A stretch of DNA of 64,000 bases from Desulfuromonadaceae bacterium (GTDB lineage Bacteria; Desulfobacterota; Desulfuromonadia; Geobacterales; Pseudopelobacteraceae): assembly GCA_028681335.1 (NCBI GenBank), contig JAQUIT010000001.1, positions 186,001 through 250,000 of the forward strand, given 5' to 3'. The position numbers were made by a program, and so were the translations under genes. This document shows, piece after piece, positions 1 to 8,380 of the stretch. Every line of letters begins with the position of its first letter. Within the stretch, counting starts at the first letter, position 1. The notes beneath the pieces were generated by a model. It ran no database searches. It saw only the letters and a list, made by a program, of their open reading frames with translations, and was not told where the DNA came from.

Positions 1-1
1 G

Positions 2-202
2 GGCGCCGGTGAAACTCTGGCCTGCGGAACCGGTTCCAGCGCTGTGACGGCAGCCTGTGTGCTGAATGGCCTGACGGAGAAAAAAATCCTTAATCACCTG
101 TCCGGCGGCGATCTTGAGATGGAATGGTCCGAGGACGGTAATATCTACATGACAGGACCGGCGGTAGAGGTGTTCAGCGGAGAAATCGTAAATCAATATT
201 GA
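2..202 (+). CDS. dapF: Diaminopimelate epimerase, C-terminal part (partial)
   Basis: An open frame runs in from the left edge and stops at TGA 200-202. It begins with [11 protein letters not shown], the catalytic Cys signature of DapF, which interconverts LL- and meso-diaminopimelate for lysine and peptidoglycan synthesis in the cytoplasm. About 66 residues are present, so roughly the last quarter of the protein; the rest lies outside the window. It precedes the type II secretion genes but is separated from them by an AT-rich inverted repeat. It is not in the ORF track because its start is missing. Recognition rests on the one motif plus the right distance to the C-terminus. Confidence 0.88.
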   Translation, partial: GAGETLACGTGSSAVTAACVLNGLTEKKILNHLSGGDLEMEWSEDGNIYMTGPAVEVFSGEIVNQY

Positions 203-203
203 T

Positions 204-257
204 TTTTGAATGTTACATTCTGAATTAAATTCAAAAGCCATAATCCAACATTCAAAA
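204..257. repeat. AT-rich intergenic inverted repeat
   Basis: TTTTGAATGTT (204-214) and AACATTCAAAA (247-257) are perfect 11-bp inverted arms enclosing about 32 AT-rich bases, between dapF and gspC. A related sequence built from GTTGAAT and ATTCAAAAT words occurs at about 24309-24370. There is no clear T-run for a terminator. It may be a dispersed palindromic intergenic element. Confidence 0.5.
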
Positions 258-268
258 TTGTAGGTAAT

Positions 269-1144
269 ATGCCACGTGCCGTTACTATCATAAATGCCTT
301 TCTTGGGGTTGTTATCATCGCCCTGCTGGCCGGGATCACTACCGAGCACCTGTCGGCACTTCTCGGGAAAACGATGCTTAAAAACGGAGGCAGTGCAATT
401 GTTCCGGTCGCCGCAGCTGCGCGTACGGAAAACCTCTCTTTTTACGCTCCGATCCTTACTGCCGGCCTCTTCGGCAAAGCGACCCAGGGACAGCTTACGC
501 CGATCACGACTACTGGCACGATGGCGCAGGCGGCACCGGCCACCGCACCGTCTGAACTGCTGCTGCTGGGCACTGTTGTCGGGTCGTTCCGTGAAACATT
601 TGCGCTGGTTCGGCACGTGAAAAAACAGGAAGAGCGTGTGTTCCGTCTGGGGGATATGGTATTTGACGCCGGGCGCCTGGCTGAGGTCCGCAAGGAAAGT
701 GCCTTCATCGTTATTAATAACAGGAAGGTCGAACTGTTGACCCCGATGACTCCCCCCATGGCATCACCGCCCGGTCAGGCCTCTGCCCCGGCACCTGCGT
801 CCATGGCGGTGGCCAGCACCGGGGCGGGCAGCTACCTGATTGACCAGCGCGCTCTTAATGCCGCACTTGATAATCCTGCCCAGGCGATGAGTGACGCCCG
901 TCTGCTCCCCAGCCAGAAGGATGGTAAGGTCGAAGGTTTCCGGGCGTCGGAGGTCAAGCCGAACGGAGTTTTCGGTCTTATCGGCATCAAAAACGGCGAT
1001 GTGTTGCTGCGGCTTAACGACTTTCCGATGGACTCACCGGATAAGGCGCTGCAGTCGTTCATCTCCCTCAAAGGGCAGAGCCGCTTGAAGCTGGATATTA
1101 TACGCGACGGCCAGCCACAGACGTTCAATTACGATATACGGTAA
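269..1144 (+). CDS. gspC: Type II secretion system inner-membrane protein GspC
   Basis: The 291-residue protein has one N-terminal membrane segment (about residues 5-27). A homology region follows (about 95-160, LLLLGTVVGSFRETFALVR...), and then an Ala/Pro-rich linker. A C-terminal PDZ-like domain (about 200-285, GFRASEVKPNGVFGLIGIKNGDVLLRLN) completes it. This is the GspC/PulC architecture: it anchors in the inner membrane and links the inner platform to the secretin through its periplasmic region. It lies directly upstream of gspD, as in other gsp operons. The ATG at 269 has only a weak GTAGG ribosome site. Family assignment is good; the secreted substrates are unknown. Confidence 0.85.
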   Translation: MPRAVTIINAFLGVVIIALLAGITTEHLSALLGKTMLKNGGSAIVPVAAAARTENLSFYAPILTAGLFGKATQGQLTPITTTGTMAQAAPATAPSELLLLGTVVGSFRETFALVRHVKKQEERVFRLGDMVFDAGRLAEVRKESAFIVINNRKVELLTPMTPPMASPPGQASAPAPASMAVASTGAGSYLIDQRALNAALDNPAQAMSDARLLPSQKDGKVEGFRASEVKPNGVFGLIGIKNGDVLLRLNDFPMDSPDKALQSFISLKGQSRLKLDIIRDGQPQTFNYDIR

Positions 1145-1211
1145 CATCTGCACCCATGGTTTTTCGGTCCCGGCTTGTATTGCTGAGGTAAGCAGTAACC
1201 AGGAGGTTAGC

Positions 1212-3110
1212 TTGACACGATATGTACTACGCACTGTTTGTATACTGGCACTGATTACAACTCTTTTTGTTTCGGCGGCGTTGGCCGCCGGCGGTAAAGG
1301 GGTCGTTCTCAATTTTAACGAGGTGGATATTTCCACCATGGTGAAATTCATCAGTGATCTGACCGGCAAGAACTTTATTCTCGATGAGCGGGTAAAGGGG
1401 AAGATCTCGGTTTACTCGCCCTCGAAACTCTCGACCGAAGAGGCATATAACGTCTTTACCTCCGTTCTGGAGCTGAAGGGGTTTACCGTTGTGCAGAGCG
1501 GCAGGGTCGCAAAAATAGTTCCGTCTTCTGCGGCCAGGCAATCAGGCTTCAAGCTGCTGCCGGAGGGGGCACAGGCTCCGGTCAACGAAAGCTACGTTGC
1601 CCAGGTGGCCAAGCTGGAATACATAACCGCCCAGGAAGCGCAGACATTTCTTCAGCCGATGGTTTCCAAGGACGGGCACATCTCCGCCTTTGGTCCGGGG
1701 AACCTGCTCCTGATGGTTGATTCGGCTATCAATATTCGCAAGCTGCATGCTCTCCTGCAGACGATTGACACCGAGCGTACCCGCGAGGGACTTGAAATTG
1801 TCTATCTGAAAAATACCTCGGCTGAAAGCGCTGCGGCAACCGTTCAGCAGTGGCTGAGCGGTTCTGATGGCAAGCCGGGAGGGCAGCCGACTGCTCGTGG
1901 CGGGGTGGGGGCTACCACAAGCGTTCTGGCCGATGAACGTCTTAATGCGCTCCTGATTTTCGGCAGTGAAACAACCAAAAAGGCGATTCGTGAGCTGGTC
2001 GAAAAGCTGGATGTCGTAGCTCCTGAAGCAAGCAGCAAGGTCAACGTCTATTATCTGGAAAATACCGACGCCACCGAGATGGCGAAGGTCCTGGACAGTG
2101 TTGTCAAGGGGATTGCCTCTCAGGCAACGCCCAAGGCGGGTGCTGCCGCAGCGCAGGCCTCCGCCTTCGACAGCGGTAAAATCACCATCACTCCCGACAA
2201 AGGCTCTAATTCACTCGTCATCATGGCCTCACCCACCGATTATAACAACATGGTCCAGGTCATAAAAAAGCTCGACCTGCGCAGCAAGCAGGTGTTTGTG
2301 CAGGTGCTGATTGCCGAGGTGTCACTGGATAAAACAAACGAGTTTGGCCTGCAAACCGGTGTGCTGGGAGGGGGCTCTCCGAACAGCAACATGACCATTG
2401 CCGGGCTGTATGATCCGCTGGGTACTCTCACTACGCTTGGGACTCTTCTGGCAAGCGGGGGGACGTTAACCCCTGATATCACCGCCAGCCCGGTCAATAT
2501 AACGGCGGTGCTCAAGGCCCTCGATAAAAACGGGCTGCTGAACATCCTCTCCACCCCCAATATCCTGACCTCGGACAATAAAGAGGCGGAGATAAATGTC
2601 GGTGAAAACGTGCCGTTCCAGGGTTCGGCCACACAGAGCACAATCGGGACCACAACATCGGTAGAACGCAAGGATATCGGCATCAATTTGAAGATCAAGC
2701 CGCAGATCAGTGAAGGCGATTATATTCGCATGGACATCAATCAGGAGATCTCAGCGGTGAAGGACAGCAAAGGACAGGCGATCGATCTGGTCACTACCAA
2801 GCGCTCTGCCAAAACGAGTGTTGTTGTGAAAGACAAAGAGACAGTAGCGATTGGCGGCCTGATCCAGGATACCGAAGAGGAAACTATCAGTAAGGTGCCG
2901 TTTTTAGGTGATATTCCGCTGCTGGGGTGGCTGTTCAAATCAAAAACAAAGGTGCGTAAGAAAACCAACCTGATGATCCTGTTGACACCGCACATCGTTA
3001 GGGATGCCGCCGACCTGGCAGAGATGACGCGTCTCCAGCGCGAGTCGTTCGGGGTCTCATCCAAGAAGAGTGAGCCGGTCGACGTGCAGAAAGAGATATC
3101 AGGCAAATGA
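1212..3110 (+). CDS. gspD: Type II secretion secretin GspD
   Basis: The 632-residue protein has a signal peptide (cut near residue 25, SAALAAGG). N0 and three N-type periplasmic repeats follow, and then the C-terminal secretin domain with the typical VPFLGDIPLLGWLFKSK near residue 570. It forms the outer-membrane channel of the type II secretion system. The start is TTG at 1212 behind a strong AGGAGG (1201-1206); no ATG fits better. Its stop overlaps the gspE start by 4 bases (ATGA), so translation is probably coupled. A Gly/Pro/Gln-rich stretch near residues 215-235 and an Ala-rich one near 300-315 are ordinary loop insertions. A type IV pilus PilQ is less likely because gspC, gspE and gspF flank it. 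Confidence 0.92.
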   Translation: MTRYVLRTVCILALITTLFVSAALAAGGKGVVLNFNEVDISTMVKFISDLTGKNFILDERVKGKISVYSPSKLSTEEAYNVFTSVLELKGFTVVQSGRVAKIVPSSAARQSGFKLLPEGAQAPVNESYVAQVAKLEYITAQEAQTFLQPMVSKDGHISAFGPGNLLLMVDSAINIRKLHALLQTIDTERTREGLEIVYLKNTSAESAAATVQQWLSGSDGKPGGQPTARGGVGATTSVLADERLNALLIFGSETTKKAIRELVEKLDVVAPEASSKVNVYYLENTDATEMAKVLDSVVKGIASQATPKAGAAAAQASAFDSGKITITPDKGSNSLVIMASPTDYNNMVQVIKKLDLRSKQVFVQVLIAEVSLDKTNEFGLQTGVLGGGSPNSNMTIAGLYDPLGTLTTLGTLLASGGTLTPDITASPVNITAVLKALDKNGLLNILSTPNILTSDNKEAEINVGENVPFQGSATQSTIGTTTSVERKDIGINLKIKPQISEGDYIRMDINQEISAVKDSKGQAIDLVTTKRSAKTSVVVKDKETVAIGGLIQDTEEETISKVPFLGDIPLLGWLFKSKTKVRKKTNLMILLTPHIVRDAADLAEMTRLQRESFGVSSKKSEPVDVQKEISGK

Positions 3111-4684
3111 GCACCGATCCTCTGAGCTCACCTGAACAGTTGCAGGACGTTGCCACTCGCCTTGGGGTGCGTTGTCAGACGGAAGTCAGGGTCGATGAGG
3201 TTGATCCGGGGCTTCTGAGCCGGCTCCCTCTGACATTTGCCCGGGCCAACTCCATCTTGCCGCTCGGCGAAGCAGACGGGATGGTCATCGTTGCCGTTTC
3301 CAGCGCGGCCGCTCTGCTGCAACTTGACGAACTCCGTCTGCTGTTCGGCAAGCCGGTCGAAGCGGTGCTGGTTCCGGCAGCACACCTGGCAGACGTCATT
3401 AACCATGTTTACGCCGGTGCGTCCGGAACGGCCCTCGATGTGTTGCAGGAGTTGCAGGGGGAAGACCTTTCCACCGTTGCCACCGAACTGAACAACCCGA
3501 CGGACCTGCTGGATCTGTCCGATGAGGCTCCGGTTATCCGCCTTCTCAACTCGATCCTCTCGGAGGCGGTCAAAGAGCGGGTCAGTGATGTGCATGTCGA
3601 ACCGTACGAACGGGATCTTCTGGTGCGCTTCCGCATCGACGGTATCCTCTACGAAAAACTCTCTCCGCCCAAGATTATTCAGGACGCACTGGTTTCCCGC
3701 ATCAAGATCATGGCGGGGCTCAATATCGCCGAGAAACGCCTGCCGCAGGATGGCCGTATTCGTGTGCGGGTTGCCGGGCGCGATGTCGATATCCGCGTTT
3801 CGATTATCCCGACCTACTACGGCGAACGGGCCGTGCTCCGTCTGCTGGACAAGAAGAAGGGTATTCTCTCCCTCGCCGACATCGGCCTTGGCGAACATGG
3901 TGTGCGGACTCTGGAGCGGATGCTGAACCGGACGAGCGGCATCATCCTCGTTACCGGTCCGACCGGCAGCGGTAAGTCTACGACGCTTTACGCCGCTCTT
4001 AACAAGGTCAACTCCAGCGAAAAGAACATCATCACCATTGAGGACCCGATCGAATACCAGATCAGGGGAATCGGCCAGATTCAGGTCAATCCAAAGATAG
4101 ATCTGACCTTTGCCAGCGGACTCCGCTCAATCCTGCGTCAGGACCCGGACATCATCATGGTCGGTGAGATTCGCGATGCTGAAACGGCCGAAATCGCCAT
4201 TCAGGCCAGCTTGACCGGGCACCTGGTGCTTTCGACGCTGCATACCAACGATGCAGCTACCGCTGTAACCCGCCTGGTGGATATGGGGATCGAGCCGTTC
4301 ATGATCGCCTCTTCACTCTCTGCCGTGGTTGCCCAGCGTCTTGTGCGGGTGATTTGTCCTCATTGCCGCGAAGAGTATCAGCCTGTGGAAGAGTATGCCG
4401 GGGTGCCTCTCCCTGAAAAACTTTATCGCGGCCGGGGGTGCGACGCCTGTTACGGTCTTGGTACTCTGGGACGGACCGCTATTTATGAAATCATGCCGAT
4501 TGATCAGGAACTCTGCTCAATGATAATCCGTCGTGCCCATGCCGGAGAGATCAAGGAGTATGCGGTTGCCCACGGCATGAAGACTCTGCGCGACGACGGC
4601 CTTGCCCGTGCCGCCGCCGGGATCACTACTATCGAAGAGGTCCTGCGCGTTACTCAGGACGATTATGCCGACGTTCCGCTATAA
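3107..4684 (+). CDS. gspE: Type II secretion ATPase GspE
   Basis: The 525-residue cytoplasmic ATPase powers pseudopilus assembly. It has an N-terminal GspE_N domain, a Walker A GPTGSGKSTT (about residues 284-293) and an Asp-box/Walker B region DIIMVGEIRDAETAEIA (about 348). A tetracysteine zinc motif CPHC...CDAC lies at about 416-447. All key residues are present. It overlaps gspD upstream by 4 bases and gspF downstream by 20 bases. PilB-type ATPases are close relatives, and the neighbours decide for GspE. Confidence 0.93.
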   Translation: MSTDPLSSPEQLQDVATRLGVRCQTEVRVDEVDPGLLSRLPLTFARANSILPLGEADGMVIVAVSSAAALLQLDELRLLFGKPVEAVLVPAAHLADVINHVYAGASGTALDVLQELQGEDLSTVATELNNPTDLLDLSDEAPVIRLLNSILSEAVKERVSDVHVEPYERDLLVRFRIDGILYEKLSPPKIIQDALVSRIKIMAGLNIAEKRLPQDGRIRVRVAGRDVDIRVSIIPTYYGERAVLRLLDKKKGILSLADIGLGEHGVRTLERMLNRTSGIILVTGPTGSGKSTTLYAALNKVNSSEKNIITIEDPIEYQIRGIGQIQVNPKIDLTFASGLRSILRQDPDIIMVGEIRDAETAEIAIQASLTGHLVLSTLHTNDAATAVTRLVDMGIEPFMIASSLSAVVAQRLVRVICPHCREEYQPVEEYAGVPLPEKLYRGRGCDACYGLGTLGRTAIYEIMPIDQELCSMIIRRAHAGEIKEYAVAHGMKTLRDDGLARAAAGITTIEEVLRVTQDDYADVPL

Positions 4685-5876
4685 AGCCTACAGCGCAACT
4701 GGCGCGTCAGTTTCCGGCACCGTTGAAGCCGATTCGGAACGACAGGCTACGCAGCAGCTGAAAGCGAAGGGATTGCTGCCGCGGGAGGTGGTTGCAGAGA
4801 ACGGAGCCCAGGTGGCAACCGGTTCGTTTACCTTCCGTCGGGGCGTACCTGCAGATGAACTTTCACTCTTTACCCGTCGCCTTGCCACCCTTGTCGCATC
4901 ATCGATACCGCTCTTCGAAGCGATGGGATCGCTCTGTGAGCAGGAGGAAAACGGACCTCTCCGCCAGGCCCTCGTACGGGTAAAAGAGCGTATAGCCGAA
5001 GGGGCCTCGCTGTCGCGCGCGCTCTCCGCAGAGCCGGGGATTTTCGGCGAGAGCTACGTAAGCATGGTGGCGGCCGGTGAGGCCGGTGGTGCCCTCGATG
5101 CTGTGCTGGAGAGGCTGGCAGATTTCCTGGAGGAACAGGAACAGGTGCGCAGCAAGGTCACCTCGGCCCTGGCCTACCCGATACTGATGGTTATTGTCGG
5201 CGGCGGGGTCATGCTGTTTCTCTTGACAGTTGTCATTCCGCGCATCGTAACTATTTTTGAAGACAGCAAAGCCGCCCTGCCGCTGATTACGATCCTCCTG
5301 ATAAAAGTAAGCCATTTCCTGCAGGGGTATTGGTGGATCCCCACCGCTTTGATCATAGCTTCGGTTCCGCTCTACCGTCGTGCCATGAAGCGGGATGACC
5401 TTCGCCTGAAGCGTGACGCCCTGCTGTTGCGGCTCCCGATGGCTGGAGGAATGCTGCAGCGCCTGATTCTCTCACGCTTTGCCCGAGTCCTTGGGCTGCT
5501 TCTCTCCAGTGGTGTGCCGATCATGAAGGCTTTGGAAATCACCGGCGAGGTTGTTGTCAACCGGGTTTACCGTACGTATCTGCGAGGTGTGATGGAGGAT
5601 GTTGCCCAGGGGGGGAGTCTCTCCGGTAGCTTGAGGAAGAGCCCGCTATTTCCGCCGCTTCTGGTGCATCTGGCAGGCGTCGGTGAGAAGAGTGGCAATC
5701 TGGAAGGCATGCTGATCAAGGCCGGAGTGGCCTATGAACGCGAGTTCAGCTCACGTTTGACAAAGTTGATGGCGTTGATGGAGCCGCTGCTTGTTCTGGC
5801 AATGGGGGTAGCGGTCGGCATCGTGGTTCTGGCTGTGCTGCTGCCGATTTTCGAGTTAAATCAGCTGATAAAATAG
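4665..5876 (+). CDS. gspF: Type II secretion inner-membrane platform protein GspF
   Basis: The 403-residue protein has two repeated T2SSF domains and three hydrophobic segments (about 170-195, 220-245 and 375-400). It begins MPTFRYKAYSATG, typical of GspF. The ORF track starts 63 bases earlier at 4602, but the residues before MPTFRYKA lie inside gspE and do not look like GspF, so ATG 4665 is chosen (20-base overlap with gspE). It is the polytopic core of the assembly platform. The pseudopilin genes (gspG onward) do not follow; the next genes are flagellar-like. Confidence 0.92.
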   Translation: MPTFRYKAYSATGASVSGTVEADSERQATQQLKAKGLLPREVVAENGAQVATGSFTFRRGVPADELSLFTRRLATLVASSIPLFEAMGSLCEQEENGPLRQALVRVKERIAEGASLSRALSAEPGIFGESYVSMVAAGEAGGALDAVLERLADFLEEQEQVRSKVTSALAYPILMVIVGGGVMLFLLTVVIPRIVTIFEDSKAALPLITILLIKVSHFLQGYWWIPTALIIASVPLYRRAMKRDDLRLKRDALLLRLPMAGGMLQRLILSRFARVLGLLLSSGVPIMKALEITGEVVVNRVYRTYLRGVMEDVAQGGSLSGSLRKSPLFPPLLVHLAGVGEKSGNLEGMLIKAGVAYEREFSSRLTKLMALMEPLLVLAMGVAVGIVVLAVLLPIFELNQLIK

Positions 5877-5949
5877 GGTAATGTCCCTGCTGGAAAAGCT
5901 TCTCTTGTAAATGGTTATGAATCGGGTGGCCTGATCGTATGGGGACAGT

Positions 5950-8100
5950 ATGGCTCTAGGAACGGATATCCAGCAGCAGGTTTTTGACCTCCTTTCGCGC
6001 GCCTCCAACATCTCTTTTGTCACCGCAGACCAGGAGGGCGGAGGCGTCAGTCTACTTGAACCCGGTCAACGGGTCAGTGCTGAAGTCTTGTCCACTCTAC
6101 CTAATAACCGTGTCCAGGTTCGGGTCGGAGTGGAGCGTTTTAACCTTGACCTGCCGATGGCGGTTCGCGTCGGGCAGTCACTGGAGATGACCTTTGTCTC
6201 TGCTGACCCGCGCTCGACGTTTGCTGTCGCCCGGCAGGCCGGCATCACGCCTCCGGTAAGTCTCTCCGATGCATCCCGCCTGTTAAGTCTGCTGGTTTCA
6301 GATGAACAGGGGACCGATACTCGGTTCCGCACGTCGTTGCAGAGCGTCGGCGACATGCTGCGCCGTTCGTCAGGCGAAGCCGCTGTACTGGCAAACCTGC
6401 TGGACGAAGCCATTACCTATGGTGCCAAAGGGGGCGCGGCAGTATCTCCGGCTGCAGCCGGGAGGCTACCTCCGGAACAGGCCCGTCTGGCCAATTTCGA
6501 ATCAAATGCGGCCCAGATACTTAAAAACATAGCGCAGAGCTCACGCTTTACCATGATTGAGGCGGCAAACCAGCCGCTGACGCCGTTGCCGCTGTTGCCG
6601 GGCGAAGAGGTTGACGCAACAATAACCGGGGTACTCCCGGGTGGCAGGGCTTTCGTGCAGGTAGCCGGGACGTCACTTGAGCTGCTGCTTACCCAGAAGG
6701 TTGTGCCGGGCGAAATTATGCGCCTGACCTATCTATCGGCGGAGCCGAAGCCGACTTTCGCGCTGGCTCGTGCAGTTGCAGGCGGCATTCCGCCGTTACT
6801 GAGCGAAGCCGGGCGTTGGCTGAGCGTGCTGGAGCATAGTGTCGGAGGCGTCTCCACCCAGCAGGCTTATGTGCTGGAGCGGTTGAATAGTGTGCTGAAA
6901 AGCCTCCCGTCGGATTCACCGGCTTTCAGCGTAATCTCGGATGAAGCACTGACCTATGACAGAAGTCTGCGGACGTCATCGCAGTCAGATTCATCAGCTG
7001 TTATCGCAGCGCAGGCTGCTGTGCAGAACCCTGCCGGCGCCGGCAATGGAATTGTGTTAAGTGATGATATGGCCAAGCTGCTGCAGGCTGTAATAAAAGG
7101 AAACCGTCTGGCATTGCTGGAAGCTCTTAACCAGCAGGCCCTGCCGGCCGGCTTTGCTCCTGGCCAACAGCTCAGGGGAGAGGTGCTGGCAGCTCTGGGT
7201 GGCGGGCGTTTTTCTGTTCAGGTCGGCGCGCAAATGCTGGAGTTCATGATGCCGAAGGGGATCAGGCGCGGCGACCGGGTTAATCTGTTTTTCATAACAG
7301 AAGAACCGCAGTTGACATTTTTGATGGCCCGCTTTGGGCGGCCTGGAGATTCAAAAGTCAGCGATACCGGGCGGTGGTTGAGCAGTTTTCTGGGCGAAGC
7401 GGCCGGGCAGATGCCGGCGCAGTCGGCTCTGGGAATTCTGCAGACGTTACTGGCCGGGCCGGCAACCGATGCAACGCTACTCAGTAGAATGCTACAGCAG
7501 GGCCTTCGCGAGAGCGGCCTGTTTTACGAGTCCCACCTGGCCAGCTGGTTTGGTGGTGACTACAAGCTGGATGATCTCCTCAGAGAACCGCAGGGGCGTC
7601 TGTCTCCACGCTTGCCACAAAGTGGGAGCCCGGTTGATGAATTCGTTCTGGGGAACACCCGGGCGGGGGCGGTTGAAATAATGGAGGCGCTCTTTAAAAA
7701 GGCCGGCAGCAGCATGGCGCACGAAGGAATCGCTGATCAGCGTTCTCTGGCACTTGTCGGCGAACAGCTGTCTGCACTGCAGAGTGGACAGCTGCTGCTG
7801 AGAGGAAATCTGTTTCCTGGACAGCCTATGGAGTGGACGGTGACCGAGCGTGAGGCGCAGCGTGATGAGTCCGGCGGTCGGGGGCGGAACTGGGAAACAA
7901 GTGTTACCCTTACCTTGCCTCGTCTGGGAGCCGTCACAGCCAAGCTTTCTCTTGACGGCACGCGGGTTGCTGTCAAGGTCAGCGCCGAAAATGACACCAC
8001 CGTACCGGTCCTGGAAGAGGGCAGAACACGTCTTGTTGAGCAGCTTGAGGGGGCCGGACTTACACCGGCAGAGATGAGCATACGTCATGTCACCGGGTGA
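5950..8100 (+). CDS. FliK-like flagellar hook-length control family protein with three repeated modules
   Basis: The 716-residue protein has no signal peptide. The same about 60-residue beta-rich module appears three times: residues 36-95, 215-274 and 401-461. Each has the pattern PGQ.v.aeVL..l..gr..VqVg...l.l..p...r.Gd.l.l.f...eP..TFl.aR, and each is followed by a short ...GRWLS.L helix. The last 100 residues (about 610-716) resemble the Flg_hook domain of FliK. It overlaps the next gene, an FlhB-C-terminus-like protein, by 14 bases. This pairing matches the ylqG-ylqH pair of Bacillus subtilis. A second, conventional FliK lies at 21522. It probably modulates flagellar export specificity, but that is inference. 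Confidence 0.7.
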   Translation: MALGTDIQQQVFDLLSRASNISFVTADQEGGGVSLLEPGQRVSAEVLSTLPNNRVQVRVGVERFNLDLPMAVRVGQSLEMTFVSADPRSTFAVARQAGITPPVSLSDASRLLSLLVSDEQGTDTRFRTSLQSVGDMLRRSSGEAAVLANLLDEAITYGAKGGAAVSPAAAGRLPPEQARLANFESNAAQILKNIAQSSRFTMIEAANQPLTPLPLLPGEEVDATITGVLPGGRAFVQVAGTSLELLLTQKVVPGEIMRLTYLSAEPKPTFALARAVAGGIPPLLSEAGRWLSVLEHSVGGVSTQQAYVLERLNSVLKSLPSDSPAFSVISDEALTYDRSLRTSSQSDSSAVIAAQAAVQNPAGAGNGIVLSDDMAKLLQAVIKGNRLALLEALNQQALPAGFAPGQQLRGEVLAALGGGRFSVQVGAQMLEFMMPKGIRRGDRVNLFFITEEPQLTFLMARFGRPGDSKVSDTGRWLSSFLGEAAGQMPAQSALGILQTLLAGPATDATLLSRMLQQGLRESGLFYESHLASWFGGDYKLDDLLREPQGRLSPRLPQSGSPVDEFVLGNTRAGAVEIMEALFKKAGSSMAHEGIADQRSLALVGEQLSALQSGQLLLRGNLFPGQPMEWTVTEREAQRDESGGRGRNWETSVTLTLPRLGAVTAKLSLDGTRVAVKVSAENDTTVPVLEEGRTRLVEQLEGAGLTPAEMSIRHVTG

Positions 8101-8359
8101 TGATGAAGAACGTCGTGCGGCGGCACTCTGCTACAAACAGGGGTACTACGCTCCGGTTGTTGTTGCGCGCGGGAAGGGGGTTGTTGCGGAGGCAATTATT
8201 GCCTGCGCCCGTGAAGCCGGTGTGTATGTTCATGAGTCGCCGGAACTGGTCAAGTTGTTGATGCAGGTTGACAATGACCAGTTTATTCCTCCGGAGTTGT
8301 ACCGGGCAGTTGCGGAAGTGCTGGTGTGGCTGCAATGGATGGAAAATCAGCAGAAATAA
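8087..8359 (+). CDS. FlhB C-terminal-domain homologue (FlhX/YlqH type)
   Basis: This 90-residue protein aligns with the cytoplasmic C-terminal part of FlhB. ALCYKQGYYAPVVVARGKGVVAEAIIACAREAGV here matches ALKYDRQKMVAPVVLAKGMDIMAEAIKKIAREHSI in the FlhB encoded at 31 kb, and PPELYRAVAEVLVWL matches PEALYSAVAEVLAYV. It begins just where FlhB cleaves itself (N-PTH), and the Asn-Pro-Thr-His itself is absent. It therefore corresponds to the released FlhB-CC fragment. In Campylobacter, FlhX can substitute for that fragment. Here it is translationally coupled to the FliK-like gene. Confidence 0.8.
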   Translation: MSPGDDEERRAAALCYKQGYYAPVVVARGKGVVAEAIIACAREAGVYVHESPELVKLLMQVDNDQFIPPELYRAVAEVLVWLQWMENQQK

Positions 8360-8380
8360 TACGTGTGGTGTGGAGGGATG

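Noticed and set aside
3128-3898. 256-residue minus-strand ORF opposite gspE
   Set aside because: Fully inside a gene with intact catalytic motifs on the other strand.
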